Below are positions 38,376-47,758 of a DNA stretch of 64,000 nt, in pieces. Position 1 is the stretch's first letter; each line of letters begins with the position of its first letter. A program made the translations under genes and the position numbers. Origin of the DNA: an uncultured Oscillibacter sp. (GTDB lineage: Bacteria; Bacillota; Clostridia; Oscillospirales; Oscillospiraceae); NCBI GenBank assembly GCA_910583785.1, contig CAJTZK010000003.1, forward strand, positions 124,001 to 188,000, written 5' to 3'. The notes below the pieces were generated by a model. It ran no database searches. It was not told the DNA's origin and saw only the letters and a list, made by a program, of their open reading frames with translations.

Positions 38376-40814
38376 TCACTCCCGGATGTAGCCGTCCTGA
38401 TCCGCCGTGTAACGCTTCCCGTCCACGGTGACGGTGGTGTTTTTGTAGACGGCGCCCTCCGGGTTCCGGTAACGCCAGCCCTGGCCGTCCCGGGTCCAGC
38501 CGCCCAGGTCCACGCCCTTGAAGAGGTAACTGCTCAGGCCGATGGCCTCCCGGGTCTCGTCGTCCTGGAAGTGCCACCACTCGGAGCTGAGGCCCCGCAT
38601 TCCCGCGCTGGTCATATAGTGTTCCAGGAGCTTGGCGTTGCTGTTGTTCAAGTAGGCGGCGGAGTACCAGCTCAGGTCGTGGATGGCGCTTTGCATCTCC
38701 AGTTCCTCGCCGCTGTCCAGACGCTCCAGGGTCAGGTCCAGGGCGATGCCCCGGTTATGGGCGGAGACCACCTTGGCCAGGAAGCTCCCCAGGCCGAAGC
38801 GCCCGTTGTTGGTCATGATCTGGAAGTAAGTCTCGTATTCCGGTTCCTCTTCCCCGGCTTCTGTTCCGTTCTCTGTTCCGTTCTCTGTTCTGTCTTCCGT
38901 TCCATGTTCCGGTCCGTCCTCCGGCGGTCCGGCCTCCTGGGGAGCGGAGGGAATCCCGCTCTCCTGAGGTTCCACAGGGTCCAGACTGCCGCCCTCGCCC
39001 TCCTCCGGCAGGGTGAAGAAGGGCTGGCCAGGGCCCGGGGCCTCCGGCGCTGGGACGCTGTCCTGGGGGCCTGCGGGCGTCAGGGGCTGCCCGTCCGGCC
39101 CAGTCCAGGGGGCGCCGTCCGGGGGCGGGGGTTCCTGGGTCCCGGCGGCCTCCTCCTCCGCCTGGCGCAGGGCCAGGTCCTCCCGGCTGATGTTCTCCCC
39201 GGTCTCCGGGTCGGCCAGGAGGCCGTCCGCCAGGTTTACCACCCATCCGGTGACGGGGTCCACGGCGGGGAAGGACCCGTCCTCGTTTTTCCCGGCCTCC
39301 TCGTCATAGGCCAGGGCGGCCCAGTCCAGCTGGGCGGCGGTGGTGTCGTAGAGGAAGCGGGTGGCCTCGTTGGGACGGAAAGCCTCGTAAATTTTCAAGC
39401 GGTAGCCGTCCTGCTCCGCCGCCTGGGCGGCGGAGAGGAGCTTCTTGGCGCAGGGGTAGAGGTAGGGGACCAGGAACCGCCCGTCCTCCTCCTGGATGTG
39501 CTCGAAGCCCTTGACCACCTGATCGGTAATCAGGGCGATGGGGCTCTCGTGGACCTTGAATACGGAGCGGTAGCTGTTGGTGATGTCATAGGCGCAGTGG
39601 TCCCCCGTGTACTCCGGCAGATTGATCATGCAAAAGCGGCTATCCACCCAGCCGTACTGGTCCTTGTACCGGACCTGGAACCAGTCCCCGCTCTCCTCCA
39701 GGACGCACAGGGCGGTCCCTCCGGGAATCTTTCCCAGGGAGGCGGAGTTCCCGTCCGCCTGTTCATAGAAGGGCTGGTCGATGATGGGCCAGACAGTGGC
39801 GTACAGCGGGTCCACGGAGGCAAAGAAGTCCGCCTCCTCCCAGGACCGGACGGTGCCGTTCCCGTCCTTAGCCACCACCTGGAAGCGGTGGCGGGACCCG
39901 GAGCCCAGGCGGCCCAGCTCATAGGTGAAGCGCTCCGCGGGCTCCAGGGTTTCCAGCAGGGTCCAGCCCTCCCCGCTCCATTCCTGGAGCTCGTAGTACT
40001 CTCCCCGGGTTTCGTCCCACTCCAGGGTAAAGACCCGGGGCTCTGTCTCCCGGGAGACGAGGTTCAGCTCGTCCCCCAGCAGGTCCTGCCGCTCCACGCG
40101 GATGGTGTTGGAGGCGGGCCCGCAGAGGACGTAGCCCTCGCCCCGGATGCCCGCCCGCACGAAGATTTCCAGGGCGTGGTGATAGCCGGGCAGGGCCAGG
40201 GCGCCGCCCTGCTTGAGGACGGCCAGATCCACCTGCCGCCCGCCAGTGGAGGCCACTGGCCGGGCCGCGCCGTCCTCCAGGGAGAAGACCTCATAGAGCT
40301 CCGGGACCTGGCCCGGCTGTTCCCAGGAGAGGGAGAGGCTCCCCGGTCCCGGGGTTCCCACCGCCTTTGGCGCGCCCAGTTCCGCATAGCCCACCTCCGC
40401 CGTCAGCTTCCGGCTGGACAGCCTGCGGGGCATCCCCAAGAGGTTTTTCCCCTCCACGGCGGCCTGGACCTGGACGGTCATGGGCAGAGTGAGGCCCTCG
40501 CAGAGGATGCCGGGGCCGCATGGGGGGAAGCGCACGTGCTGCCCGCCGCTCTTCACCTCCAGGCTGTAGAACACCTCGGGGGCGGCCTGTGCCGGGGCTC
40601 CGTCCTCTTCCGGGACTTTGGCCTCCGCTGGAGCCGCGTCCCCGGCGCGGGCCTCCGGCCAGGACAGCTCCATGGTACCGTCCCCGTTCACGCAGACGCG
40701 GATATCCCCCCCGGTGAAGCTGGGGCGGACTCCGCCGGGTATGTAAAAGTAAGCGGTTGCCAGAACCGCCAGCGCGAGGGCGGCGGCTCCGGCCAGAATC
40801 CATATTCGCTTCAT
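38376..40814 (-). CDS. Multidomain surface peptidase: FN3-like, SH3 and M15 (VanX/VanY-type) domains
   Basis: An 812-residue protein with an N-terminal transmembrane anchor, FN3/beta domains with a WPEA / SWEQPGQVPELYEVFSLED pattern, and an SH3-like domain near residue 340 (VLEESGDWFQVRYKDQYGWV). The C-terminal M15 DD-peptidase domain has zinc motifs SAHNRGIALD near residue 685 and SSEWWHF near residue 745. The conserved YEAFRP segment lies about 200 residues before SAHNRGIALD because a Pro/Glu/Gly-rich insert (about 38820-39270 in DNA) splits the catalytic domain. It probably trims D-Ala-containing peptidoglycan peptides. ATG 40814 was chosen over GTG 40832, which overlaps GGAGG. Confidence 0.8.
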   Translation of the reverse strand: MKRIWILAGAAALALAVLATAYFYIPGGVRPSFTGGDIRVCVNGDGTMELSWPEARAGDAAPAEAKVPEEDGAPAQAAPEVFYSLEVKSGGQHVRFPPCGPGILCEGLTLPMTVQVQAAVEGKNLLGMPRRLSSRKLTAEVGYAELGAPKAVGTPGPGSLSLSWEQPGQVPELYEVFSLEDGAARPVASTGGRQVDLAVLKQGGALALPGYHHALEIFVRAGIRGEGYVLCGPASNTIRVERQDLLGDELNLVSRETEPRVFTLEWDETRGEYYELQEWSGEGWTLLETLEPAERFTYELGRLGSGSRHRFQVVAKDGNGTVRSWEEADFFASVDPLYATVWPIIDQPFYEQADGNSASLGKIPGGTALCVLEESGDWFQVRYKDQYGWVDSRFCMINLPEYTGDHCAYDITNSYRSVFKVHESPIALITDQVVKGFEHIQEEDGRFLVPYLYPCAKKLLSAAQAAEQDGYRLKIYEAFRPNEATRFLYDTTAAQLDWAALAYDEEAGKNEDGSFPAVDPVTGWVVNLADGLLADPETGENISREDLALRQAEEEAAGTQEPPPPDGAPWTGPDGQPLTPAGPQDSVPAPEAPGPGQPFFTLPEEGEGGSLDPVEPQESGIPSAPQEAGPPEDGPEHGTEDRTENGTENGTEAGEEEPEYETYFQIMTNNGRFGLGSFLAKVVSAHNRGIALDLTLERLDSGEELEMQSAIHDLSWYSAAYLNNSNAKLLEHYMTSAGMRGLSSEWWHFQDDETREAIGLSSYLFKGVDLGGWTRDGQGWRYRNPEGAVYKNTTVTVDGKRYTADQDGYIRE

Positions 40815-40888
40815 TCGAATCGTATCCTCCACGGGTCAGAGTGGGGCTTGCCCGGAACCATCATAAACGTTCCGGGCTGCGGAACCCG

Positions 40889-41572
40889 TCAAAATACGGC
40901 GTAAACCGTCTCATAATCCGGCCCCTTCTCCGTGTAAACGGTGAAGCCGTCGTAAACCAGCTCACCGTCCTCCCCGTCCAGCACCAGGCAGCTGGGGGCA
41001 TAGTCGGCGGAAATGGGGCGGCCGATGGCGGCGTAAAGCTCGCTGACGGGATGGCCCACCAGTCCCTGGGCCACGGCTTTCCGGTCCGTTGCGGGGGCGG
41101 GCTCCGGTTCCGGCGCAGGTTCCGGCGTAGGTTCCGGCGTAGGTTCTGGTTCCGGAGCCGGGTCCGGTTTGGACTCCGGCTGGGGAGCGGGCCCGGGTTC
41201 CGGGCTGGGCTTGGATTCAGGAGCGGATTCCGGCTCCGGCTTGGGGGCGGGCTGCTCCTGCGGCGTTTTGGTCTGGACGGGGGAGGTTACGGCCTCCGCC
41301 GGAGCCGGGGCTGCCGCCTTGGGGGTATTTTGGACGGGGGGTTCCGCCTGGGCGGGAGCGGGGGCGCTTTCCGGCTGGTCCTCTCCGGTTGTCCCGGTTG
41401 GCGCCTCGTCCTCCTGGGGAAGCTCCGGCTCCGCCGGAGCCGGAGCGTTCTGGACAGCGGGTTCGCCAGCGTCCTGGGCGGGAGGGGGCTCTACCCGGGC
41501 GGTCTGGCCACCGCAGGCGCAAAGGGCGCACAGCAGCGCGGCACAGAGCAGGATGGTCCAGTTCTTCTTCAT
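40889..41572 (-). CDS. Proline-rich lipoprotein
   Basis: A 227-residue lipoprotein: signal peptide with lipobox LCAC at residues 17-20, a Pro/Glu/Ala-rich stalk (about 25-165, with PEPEPTPEPTPEPAPEPEPA), and a compact C-terminal domain of about 55 residues (LVGHPVSELYAAIGRPISAD). The stalk would span the cell wall. Function unknown. It is the fourth gene of the surface operon, 18 bases after the SLH/transglutaminase gene. Confidence 0.75.
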   Translation of the reverse strand: MKKNWTILLCAALLCALCACGGQTARVEPPPAQDAGEPAVQNAPAPAEPELPQEDEAPTGTTGEDQPESAPAPAQAEPPVQNTPKAAAPAPAEAVTSPVQTKTPQEQPAPKPEPESAPESKPSPEPGPAPQPESKPDPAPEPEPTPEPTPEPAPEPEPAPATDRKAVAQGLVGHPVSELYAAIGRPISADYAPSCLVLDGEDGELVYDGFTVYTEKGPDYETVYAVF

Positions 41573-41590
41573 AGCCGTCGTTCCTTTCTC

Positions 41591-43438
41591 TTACATCTGT
41601 GCGCCGCCCTGCTGGGGCCGCCGGTAGTTCCAGCTGTTTCCGGCGTCGTAGAATTTATAGAGGTTCACGTCAAAGCGCTTCTTGCGCCGATAGGCCATTT
41701 CCAGTTCCGTGTCGAAGATATAGGCCTTGCCATTTAGACTGATCTCCACCCAGCTGTGGGGGGACCGCCGGACGCCCACGGTGCCGTTGTAGATGGTGGC
41801 GTCATAGCCGATCCAGCGGGAGAGGTACCAGAAGAGGGCGGCGTAGCAGTAGCAGTTGCCGTAGCCCGTCTCCAGGATGCGCAGGGCGTCGGTCTCCATG
41901 TAGTCGTACACGCCCATTTCATATGGCGGGCGGCGCAGGTAAGTGAAGGAGTCCCGGGTGTAGAGGTAGAGGGCCCGGAGCTTTTGTTCCTGCGTCTGGG
42001 TTTCCACAGTGCGGGCCAGGACGATTTTGCGGAGCCAGGAGTCCAGCTCATTGTTCCCGGTGGTGAAGCGTCCGCTGCTGTTGAAATAGTGGGTTCCCAC
42101 CGTGGCCTCCCGGACCACGTCGCCCCGGGCGGCGTCGTAGCAGTACAGCCAGCCGTCCGCCATCTGGAGGCCGTCCTTGGGGACCGCCGTCCTGGCGGTG
42201 TGGGAAGTCCACTGTTCCCCGCTGCCGGAGTCCGTGTGCCGATGGGGGATGGCGGCCTCGCAGACGTCGTAATAGTACCAGCTGGAGGGAGCCACGTCCA
42301 CGTAGAAGGCGGGGTGGTTCTGGTCGATATACGCCCGGTCCGCCGTCCGGCCCAATGCCCGGTTCAGCAGCACCACCGCCGCCGCCCGGCTGATGGTATC
42401 ATCGGGGTGGAAGAGCCCGTCGCTGCCGCCCTGGGCCCAGCCGTAGGCCTGGGCAGAGCGGATGAAAGGGGCGTTGGGGTCGTTTTCGTCTACGTCGGGG
42501 AACAGCTGGCCGTCGGTCCGCAGGGGGAAGAAGCAGGCGATGTAGCGGGTGAACTCCCCCCGGGTGACGGGTCTTCCGGTGTCCAGCATGCCGTCCTGGG
42601 CCTCCAGTACTCCCAGGTCCGCCAGGGTGGTTACGGCCTTGGCGTACCACGCGCCCTCCGGCACGTCGGCATAGGCCCCGGCGGAGGCGGGACGCCCTTG
42701 CTCCGGAAGGAGGCGGTAGAGCATTTGGGCCGCCTCGGCCCGGGTGACCTGCCGGGTGGGGCTGAAGGAGGGAAACAGGCCGCTGCTGCCCTGGGCATAG
42801 GCGGTGTGGCTGCTGGAGGACAGGGAAACCCCCGCCACAATCTTGCCGCTGGGCAGGTTTTTCCGTTTAACGGGAGAGGAGGGCTGATCCGGGGCGACGC
42901 CTCCGTTGTCCCCCTCTCCGGCGGGGCGGTTGGAGGGATTGTGCGCGGGGCCCGGAGTGGGGGCGATGCCTCCGTTGTCCTCCTCCCCGGCGGGGCGGCC
43001 CGGGGCGCTGGGCGCGCGGTCCGGAGTGGGGGCGATGCCTCCGTTGTCCCCCTCTCCGGCGGGGCGGCCCGGGGCGCTGGGCGTGAGGCCCGGAGTGGGG
43101 GCGATGCCTCCGTTGTCCCCCTCTCCGGCGGGACGGCCCGGGGCGCTGGGCGTGAGGCCCGGAGTGGGGGCGATGCCCCCGTTGTCCCCCTCCCCGGCGG
43201 GGCGGTTGGAGGGATTGTGCGCGGGGCCCGTGGTGGGGGCGATGCCGCCGTTATCCCCCTCTCCAGCGGGACGGCTGGGGCTCTTGGGGGGCTTTACCGG
43301 GTCCGGGGCCAGGCCGCCGTAGTCTTCCTCACGGTAGGCCTGCACACCGGGGTTCTCCGCGCCGGCAGCGCAGACGGGTACGGTGGTGACCAGCACCACC
43401 AGGGTCAGCAAAAGCGCGATCCAACTGTTCTTACCCAT
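41591..43438 (-). CDS. SLH-domain protein with C-terminal transglutaminase-like domain and 20-residue repeats
   Basis: A 615-residue secreted protein: signal peptide (residues 1-25), then about seven tandem repeats of 20 residues built on RPAGEGDNGGIAPTPG (DNA 60-bp repeats, about 42900-43320). SLH repeats follow (about 200-380), and a transglutaminase-like domain with Cys in ETGYGNCYCYAALFWYLSRW, His in SPHSWVEISLNG and Asp in AYIFDTELEM. Such domains cleave or cross-link peptide bonds at the cell surface. ATG 43438 follows AAAGGAGAG. Confidence 0.83.
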   Translation of the reverse strand: MGKNSWIALLLTLVVLVTTVPVCAAGAENPGVQAYREEDYGGLAPDPVKPPKSPSRPAGEGDNGGIAPTTGPAHNPSNRPAGEGDNGGIAPTPGLTPSAPGRPAGEGDNGGIAPTPGLTPSAPGRPAGEGDNGGIAPTPDRAPSAPGRPAGEEDNGGIAPTPGPAHNPSNRPAGEGDNGGVAPDQPSSPVKRKNLPSGKIVAGVSLSSSSHTAYAQGSSGLFPSFSPTRQVTRAEAAQMLYRLLPEQGRPASAGAYADVPEGAWYAKAVTTLADLGVLEAQDGMLDTGRPVTRGEFTRYIACFFPLRTDGQLFPDVDENDPNAPFIRSAQAYGWAQGGSDGLFHPDDTISRAAAVVLLNRALGRTADRAYIDQNHPAFYVDVAPSSWYYYDVCEAAIPHRHTDSGSGEQWTSHTARTAVPKDGLQMADGWLYCYDAARGDVVREATVGTHYFNSSGRFTTGNNELDSWLRKIVLARTVETQTQEQKLRALYLYTRDSFTYLRRPPYEMGVYDYMETDALRILETGYGNCYCYAALFWYLSRWIGYDATIYNGTVGVRRSPHSWVEISLNGKAYIFDTELEMAYRRKKRFDVNLYKFYDAGNSWNYRRPQQGGAQM

Positions 43439-43481
43439 GCTTGTTCTCTCCTTTATCCGTGCTTGATTGAGTACGCGGTAC

Positions 43482-44843
43482 TCAGAGGCCCGGGGCCTTT
43501 GGACTGCGATAGGCAAGGCCCAGGGGCTGAACGCCCTCCGGCAGGTAGAGGCCCGCGCCTCCGCCCTGCAGGAGGAACGCCTCATAATACGTTCCGTCCG
43601 AGGCGGAGACCAGCACCGGGGATTCCGCCTCCGGGAGCTCCCGGCCCGCAAGAGCCGGGGAGGCGGTGACCAAGACATAGCCCGGCAGGTCCTCCGACGG
43701 CTCCACATCGAAATTCACGCCGCTTCCATAGACGGTGAAGCCCTCCGGTTTTTCCGTTCCCCGGCCGGGGGCGGGCATGACGGGGACATTCTGAATGAGA
43801 TACCGGAGGTTCCGCTCCACCAGCTCCGCCGCCACATAGTCCGCCTCCCGCTGGGCAGCCAAATCCAGACGGTAGGGCATGGACCGGGAGAACAGCGCCG
43901 CGCCGAAGCTGTCCGCCAGATAGGGGTAGAGGTTGTTCCCGAAGGAGTCCCGGAACATCACCAGGGACCCCTCCCCGCCGCCGTGGGTCATGATGGTGAG
44001 ATTCTCCGCCGAGCGGATGGGGACATCATATTCTATGGTCAGTTCGCCGCTGTAGACCGGATCGGCTTCCAGGCCCTCCCCGGCGGGATAGAGCATGTCA
44101 TAGAGGTCGCCCTTGTGGACTTCCTCCCGGGTGAAGGGACCGTCGAAGTAGCCGGAGGACCGGCCCAGGGCCCGGTTCACCGCGTCGGCGGCCAGCGCCG
44201 CGCCCTTGCCGTTCCAGTGGGAGTCGGTCTTGAAATACAGGGTTTCCTCCTGTCCCCGGAAGAGGGCGAAGCAGTCCAGGTAGTCCACGCCCTGCCGTTC
44301 CAGCTCCTCCGCCAGCCGCTTCGCGTCCCGGGGCTTGCGGGCGGAGGGGAGGGTGAGGTTTGGCATATGCTCCGGGTAGAGGGAGTTCTTATTGGGAGCC
44401 AGGGTGAAGAGGAACCTTGCCCCCTGGCTCTCGCAGTACTCCGCCATCAATCTGAGATTGCGGGCGGCGGAGAAGATCTCCCGGTCCGTCATGGGCTGCA
44501 GCCCCACATAGTCCGGCAGGGTGTCGGCGAAGTAGAGCCAGCCGTCCGTGCCCAGGACCACATCCTCGGTGATGGAGCTCCGGAGCCCCTTGGCGTTCAA
44601 GGCGGACCAGGCGGTAATCATCTCCTGGCGGAGATAGAAATTGTCCCCGGCGTAGTCCTGGATTTGGGAGAGATAGCCGGGATTCCAGTTTCCCTCCGGG
44701 TCCCGGAGGGAGGGGGCCCTGGAGAGGGCCTGGTTGCCGCCCGCGGCGCCCTCCTGAGCGGGGAGCAGCATCCCCAGGGAGGGAATGAGGCACAGCAGGA
44801 GGATGAGCGCCGTAAAGGCGGCGTAGGCGAGTTTCTGTTTCAT
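43482..44843 (-). CDS. AlgX/AlgJ-like SGNH O-acetylation protein
   Basis: A 453-residue protein with an N-terminal membrane anchor and an ALGX/SGNH-like domain: LGTDGWLYFADTLPDY near residue 95, YFKTDSHWNGKGAALAADAV near residue 205 (Asp-His pair) and MFRDSFGNN near residue 297 (Ser). In alginate and related systems this protein moves acetyl groups to the polymer with an MBOAT partner, whose gene ends nine bases upstream. The polymer here is probably a cell-wall polysaccharide. Confidence 0.83.
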   Translation of the reverse strand: MKQKLAYAAFTALILLLCLIPSLGMLLPAQEGAAGGNQALSRAPSLRDPEGNWNPGYLSQIQDYAGDNFYLRQEMITAWSALNAKGLRSSITEDVVLGTDGWLYFADTLPDYVGLQPMTDREIFSAARNLRLMAEYCESQGARFLFTLAPNKNSLYPEHMPNLTLPSARKPRDAKRLAEELERQGVDYLDCFALFRGQEETLYFKTDSHWNGKGAALAADAVNRALGRSSGYFDGPFTREEVHKGDLYDMLYPAGEGLEADPVYSGELTIEYDVPIRSAENLTIMTHGGGEGSLVMFRDSFGNNLYPYLADSFGAALFSRSMPYRLDLAAQREADYVAAELVERNLRYLIQNVPVMPAPGRGTEKPEGFTVYGSGVNFDVEPSEDLPGYVLVTASPALAGRELPEAESPVLVSASDGTYYEAFLLQGGGAGLYLPEGVQPLGLAYRSPKAPGL

Positions 44844-44852
44844 GGAGGCACC

Positions 44853-46244
44853 TCAAAACTGGGCGTAGATGAAGGGCTGGAAGCTGCTGCCCGCCGCCGC
44901 CAGGAGGCAGAGGACGAACAGGGCCGCCGCCCCGGCGTAGGAGGAAACCTCCAGCCAGCCGCCCTTCAGCCGCCGTTCCAGCCAGGGGACCACGGGCAGG
45001 CTGCCAGCAGCGCCCGCCCCCAGGGCGCACCACACGGCGGGGCTGATCCGTTCCAGGGCCAGGGTAGAGGCGGGGGAGGGGGTAAACCCGGAAAACATGG
45101 CCCGGAGGACTGCGGCGGCCTCTCCGATGCTGGAGGCCCGGAACACCACAAAGCCCACGCACACCGCCAGCAGGGCGTAGGCATGCCCCAGCCAGCGGCC
45201 CAGGGGCTTTGCCTGGATCCGCTCCATAGGCAGGGCGCTTTCCAGGGCGGAGAGAAGCCCGTGCCACGCGCCCCAGAGGACGAAGGTCCAGCTGGCCCCG
45301 TGCCACAGGCCGCAGAGCAGGAAGACCACCGCCTTGTTCAGGCACTTCCGGGCCGTGCCCCGCCGCCCGCCCCCCAGGGGGATGTACAGGTAATCCCGGA
45401 ACCAGAGGGAGAGGGACAGGTGCCACCGCCGCCAGAACTCGGTGATGGAGGCGGAGACGTAAGGGTAGTCGAAGTTCTCCGGGGTCTTGAAGCCCAGCAG
45501 CGTTCCCAGGCCGATGGCCATGTCGCTGTAGCCGGAGAAGTCAAAGTAAATTTGCAGGGTGTAGGCAACCGCCCCCAGCCAGGCCATGCGCCAATCCAGT
45601 CCGTCCCCCAGGGCAAAGGCGGTGTTTGCCACTGTGGCGGCCATCTCGGAGACCAGGGCCTTCTTGGCGAAGCCTGTAATGAAACGCCGGAGGCCCCTGG
45701 CGGCCTGCTGCGGCCCCACCTGGGGGCGTTCCAGCCCTTGGGCGAACTGGCCGAAGCGGGAGATGGGGCCGGAGACCGCCTGGGGAAAGAAGGAGAGGTA
45801 GAGCAGCACGTCGGAGAAGCGGCGGGCCCGGGTGTGTTCGTCCCGGTAGGCGTCGATGACGTAGGACATGGATTTAAAGGTGAAGAAGGACACGCCCAGG
45901 GGTACCGGGAGCCCCGCCGCGGGAAGCTCCGTTCCGAAGAGGGTATTCAGGCTCCCGGTGAAGAAGTCCAGGTACTTGAAGGCCCCCAGCAGCAGAAGGT
46001 GGAAGGCCAGGACGGCGGCCAGCAGCGCCCGCCGGGCCCGGACCCGGGACATGAAAAAACCGGCAGCGCAGCTTACGGCAGCGGACAGCAGGAGACAGGG
46101 AATCCCCTGCCACTGGCCGGAGGCGTAGAAAGCCAGACTGACGGCGATGAGCATATAAGTCCTTCCCCGGCCCGGGACCAGAAAGCTGAGCAGGCAGGCT
46201 GCCGGAAGGAAGAAGAACAGAAACGGTGCGGAATGGAAGGCCAT
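44853..46244 (-). CDS. MBOAT family O-acyltransferase (AlgI-like)
   Basis: A 463-residue polytopic membrane protein starting MAFHSAPFLFFFLPAACLLS. MBOAT signatures are clear: FFPQAVSGPISRFGQF near residue 150, TEFWRRWHLSLSLWFRDYLY near residue 270 and the catalytic histidine in LWHGASWTFVLWG near residue 325. It passes acyl groups across the membrane to the AlgX-like partner. First gene of the five-gene surface operon. ATG 46244 is preceded by a spaced GGAG; earlier in-frame starts lack a signal. Confidence 0.87.
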   Translation of the reverse strand: MAFHSAPFLFFFLPAACLLSFLVPGRGRTYMLIAVSLAFYASGQWQGIPCLLLSAAVSCAAGFFMSRVRARRALLAAVLAFHLLLLGAFKYLDFFTGSLNTLFGTELPAAGLPVPLGVSFFTFKSMSYVIDAYRDEHTRARRFSDVLLYLSFFPQAVSGPISRFGQFAQGLERPQVGPQQAARGLRRFITGFAKKALVSEMAATVANTAFALGDGLDWRMAWLGAVAYTLQIYFDFSGYSDMAIGLGTLLGFKTPENFDYPYVSASITEFWRRWHLSLSLWFRDYLYIPLGGGRRGTARKCLNKAVVFLLCGLWHGASWTFVLWGAWHGLLSALESALPMERIQAKPLGRWLGHAYALLAVCVGFVVFRASSIGEAAAVLRAMFSGFTPSPASTLALERISPAVWCALGAGAAGSLPVVPWLERRLKGGWLEVSSYAGAAALFVLCLLAAAGSSFQPFIYAQF

Positions 46245-46392
46245 GCAAACACCAACTCCAGTAGAAAAGTTCCTGCCCCTCCGGCAGGAAAATGTGTCGA
46301 ATCTATGAATATTATACACCTTGACAGGGAAAAGTCAAGGCATAGGGGCGTTATTTGCACCGCTTTGAACTAGGTTCCCGCCGGAACAGGGG

Positions 46393-46425
46393 AAACGGCA
46401 GTGGCAAAAGCCACCGCCGTTTTTC
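46393..46425. terminator. Intrinsic terminator after icd
   Basis: AAACGGCAGTGGC / GCCACCGCCGTTT with an AAAA loop and one A-C mismatch, T-rich on both sides. Confidence 0.7.
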
Positions 46426-46437
46426 TATGCTATTTTA

Positions 46438-47640
46438 TCAAAGCCGGGCCGCGATGGCGTCCAGGAATTCCGCGCTGTCCACGCCCCGGGCCTGGAAGCC
46501 GGGATCCACCAAGGGGAGGAGGTCCTTGGTCATCACGCCGTCCTCCAGGGTCTGGAGGGACGCCTCCTCCAACCGTTGGGCGAAACGGGACAGGTCCGGA
46601 AGGTGGTCCAGCTCTCCCCGGCGTTTCAGGGCCCCGGTCCAGGCGAAGATGGTGGCCATGGGATTGGTGGAGGTGTTCTCCCCCTTGAGATAGCGGTAGT
46701 AGTGCCGGGTGACGGTGCCGTGGGAGGCTTCGAACTCCATGGTCCCGTCAGGGGAGACCAGCACAGAGGTCATCATGGCGAGGCTGCCGAAGGCGGCGGC
46801 AATCATGTCACTCATCACGTCCCCGTCGTAGTTTTTCAGCGCCCAGATGAACCCGCCCTTGGAACGGATGACCCGGGCCACGGCGTCGTCGATCAGCGTA
46901 TAGAAATAGGTGAGGCCCAGCTTCTCAAATTCCGCCCGGTAGGAGGCTTCGTACTCCTCTTCAAAGATACGCTTGAATTCCCCGTCGTAGACCTTGGCGA
47001 TGGTGTCCTTGGTGGAGAACCAGAGGTCCTGCCTTTGGGCGGCGGCGTACTGGAAGCAGGAGCGGGCGAAGGCCCGGATGCTGTCTTCCTTATTGTGCTG
47101 GCCCTGCCAGACGGCGGGGCCGTCCACGGTCTGGACGTCCAGGGTTTTTTCCGTGCCGCTCCTGCCCCGGAAGGTGAGGGTGGCCGTTCCTGGTTCCTCC
47201 GTGGCCAGGTCCACGGCCTTGTACATGTCGCCGTAAGCGTGCCGGGCGATGGTGATGGGCTTTTCCCAGTTTTTCACCACGGGCCGGATAGCGGGCAGGA
47301 CAATGGGGGCCCGGAAGGCCGTGCCGTCCAGAATGGCCCGGATGGTGCCGTTGGGGGACTTCCACATCTCGGTGAGCTCCGGGTACTCCTCCATCCGCTG
47401 GCGGTTGGGGGTGATGGTGGCGCACTTCACCGCCACGCCCAGGCGCTTTGTGGCGTTGGCGGCGTCCACGGTGACCTGGTCCCCGGTGGCGTTCCGGTTC
47501 AGGAGGCCCAGGTCGTAGTACTCGGTTTTCAGGTCCACAAAGGGGAGGATCAGCGTGTCCTTAATCATTCCCCAGAGGACGCGGGTCATCTCGTCCCCGT
47601 CCATTTCCACCAGGGGCGTTGTCATTTTGATTTTTTCCAT
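46438..47640 (-). CDS. icd: NADP-dependent isocitrate dehydrogenase
   Basis: A 400-residue enzyme of the homodimeric type II (eukaryote-like) IDH group: TPLVEMDGDEMTRVLWGMIK at the N-terminus, KSPNGTIRAILDGTAFRAPI for substrate binding near residue 95, and KNYDGDVMSDMIAAAFGSLA with metal-binding aspartates near residue 268. It converts isocitrate to 2-oxoglutarate with NADPH formation. Last gene of the citrate synthase - aconitase - IDH operon that supplies glutamate carbon. Confidence 0.93.
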   Translation of the reverse strand: MEKIKMTTPLVEMDGDEMTRVLWGMIKDTLILPFVDLKTEYYDLGLLNRNATGDQVTVDAANATKRLGVAVKCATITPNRQRMEEYPELTEMWKSPNGTIRAILDGTAFRAPIVLPAIRPVVKNWEKPITIARHAYGDMYKAVDLATEEPGTATLTFRGRSGTEKTLDVQTVDGPAVWQGQHNKEDSIRAFARSCFQYAAAQRQDLWFSTKDTIAKVYDGEFKRIFEEEYEASYRAEFEKLGLTYFYTLIDDAVARVIRSKGGFIWALKNYDGDVMSDMIAAAFGSLAMMTSVLVSPDGTMEFEASHGTVTRHYYRYLKGENTSTNPMATIFAWTGALKRRGELDHLPDLSRFAQRLEEASLQTLEDGVMTKDLLPLVDPGFQARGVDSAEFLDAIAARL

Positions 47641-47758
47641 AGGAGCATTCCTCCATCCATGATGTTTCGCCGCCGGGCCGCGCCGGGAGGCCTTCCCGAT
47701 TGGGCGGACGGGCCCAAAGCGCGGGGGAGGGCTTTGGCATATCCGGCGGGGCCGCAGG

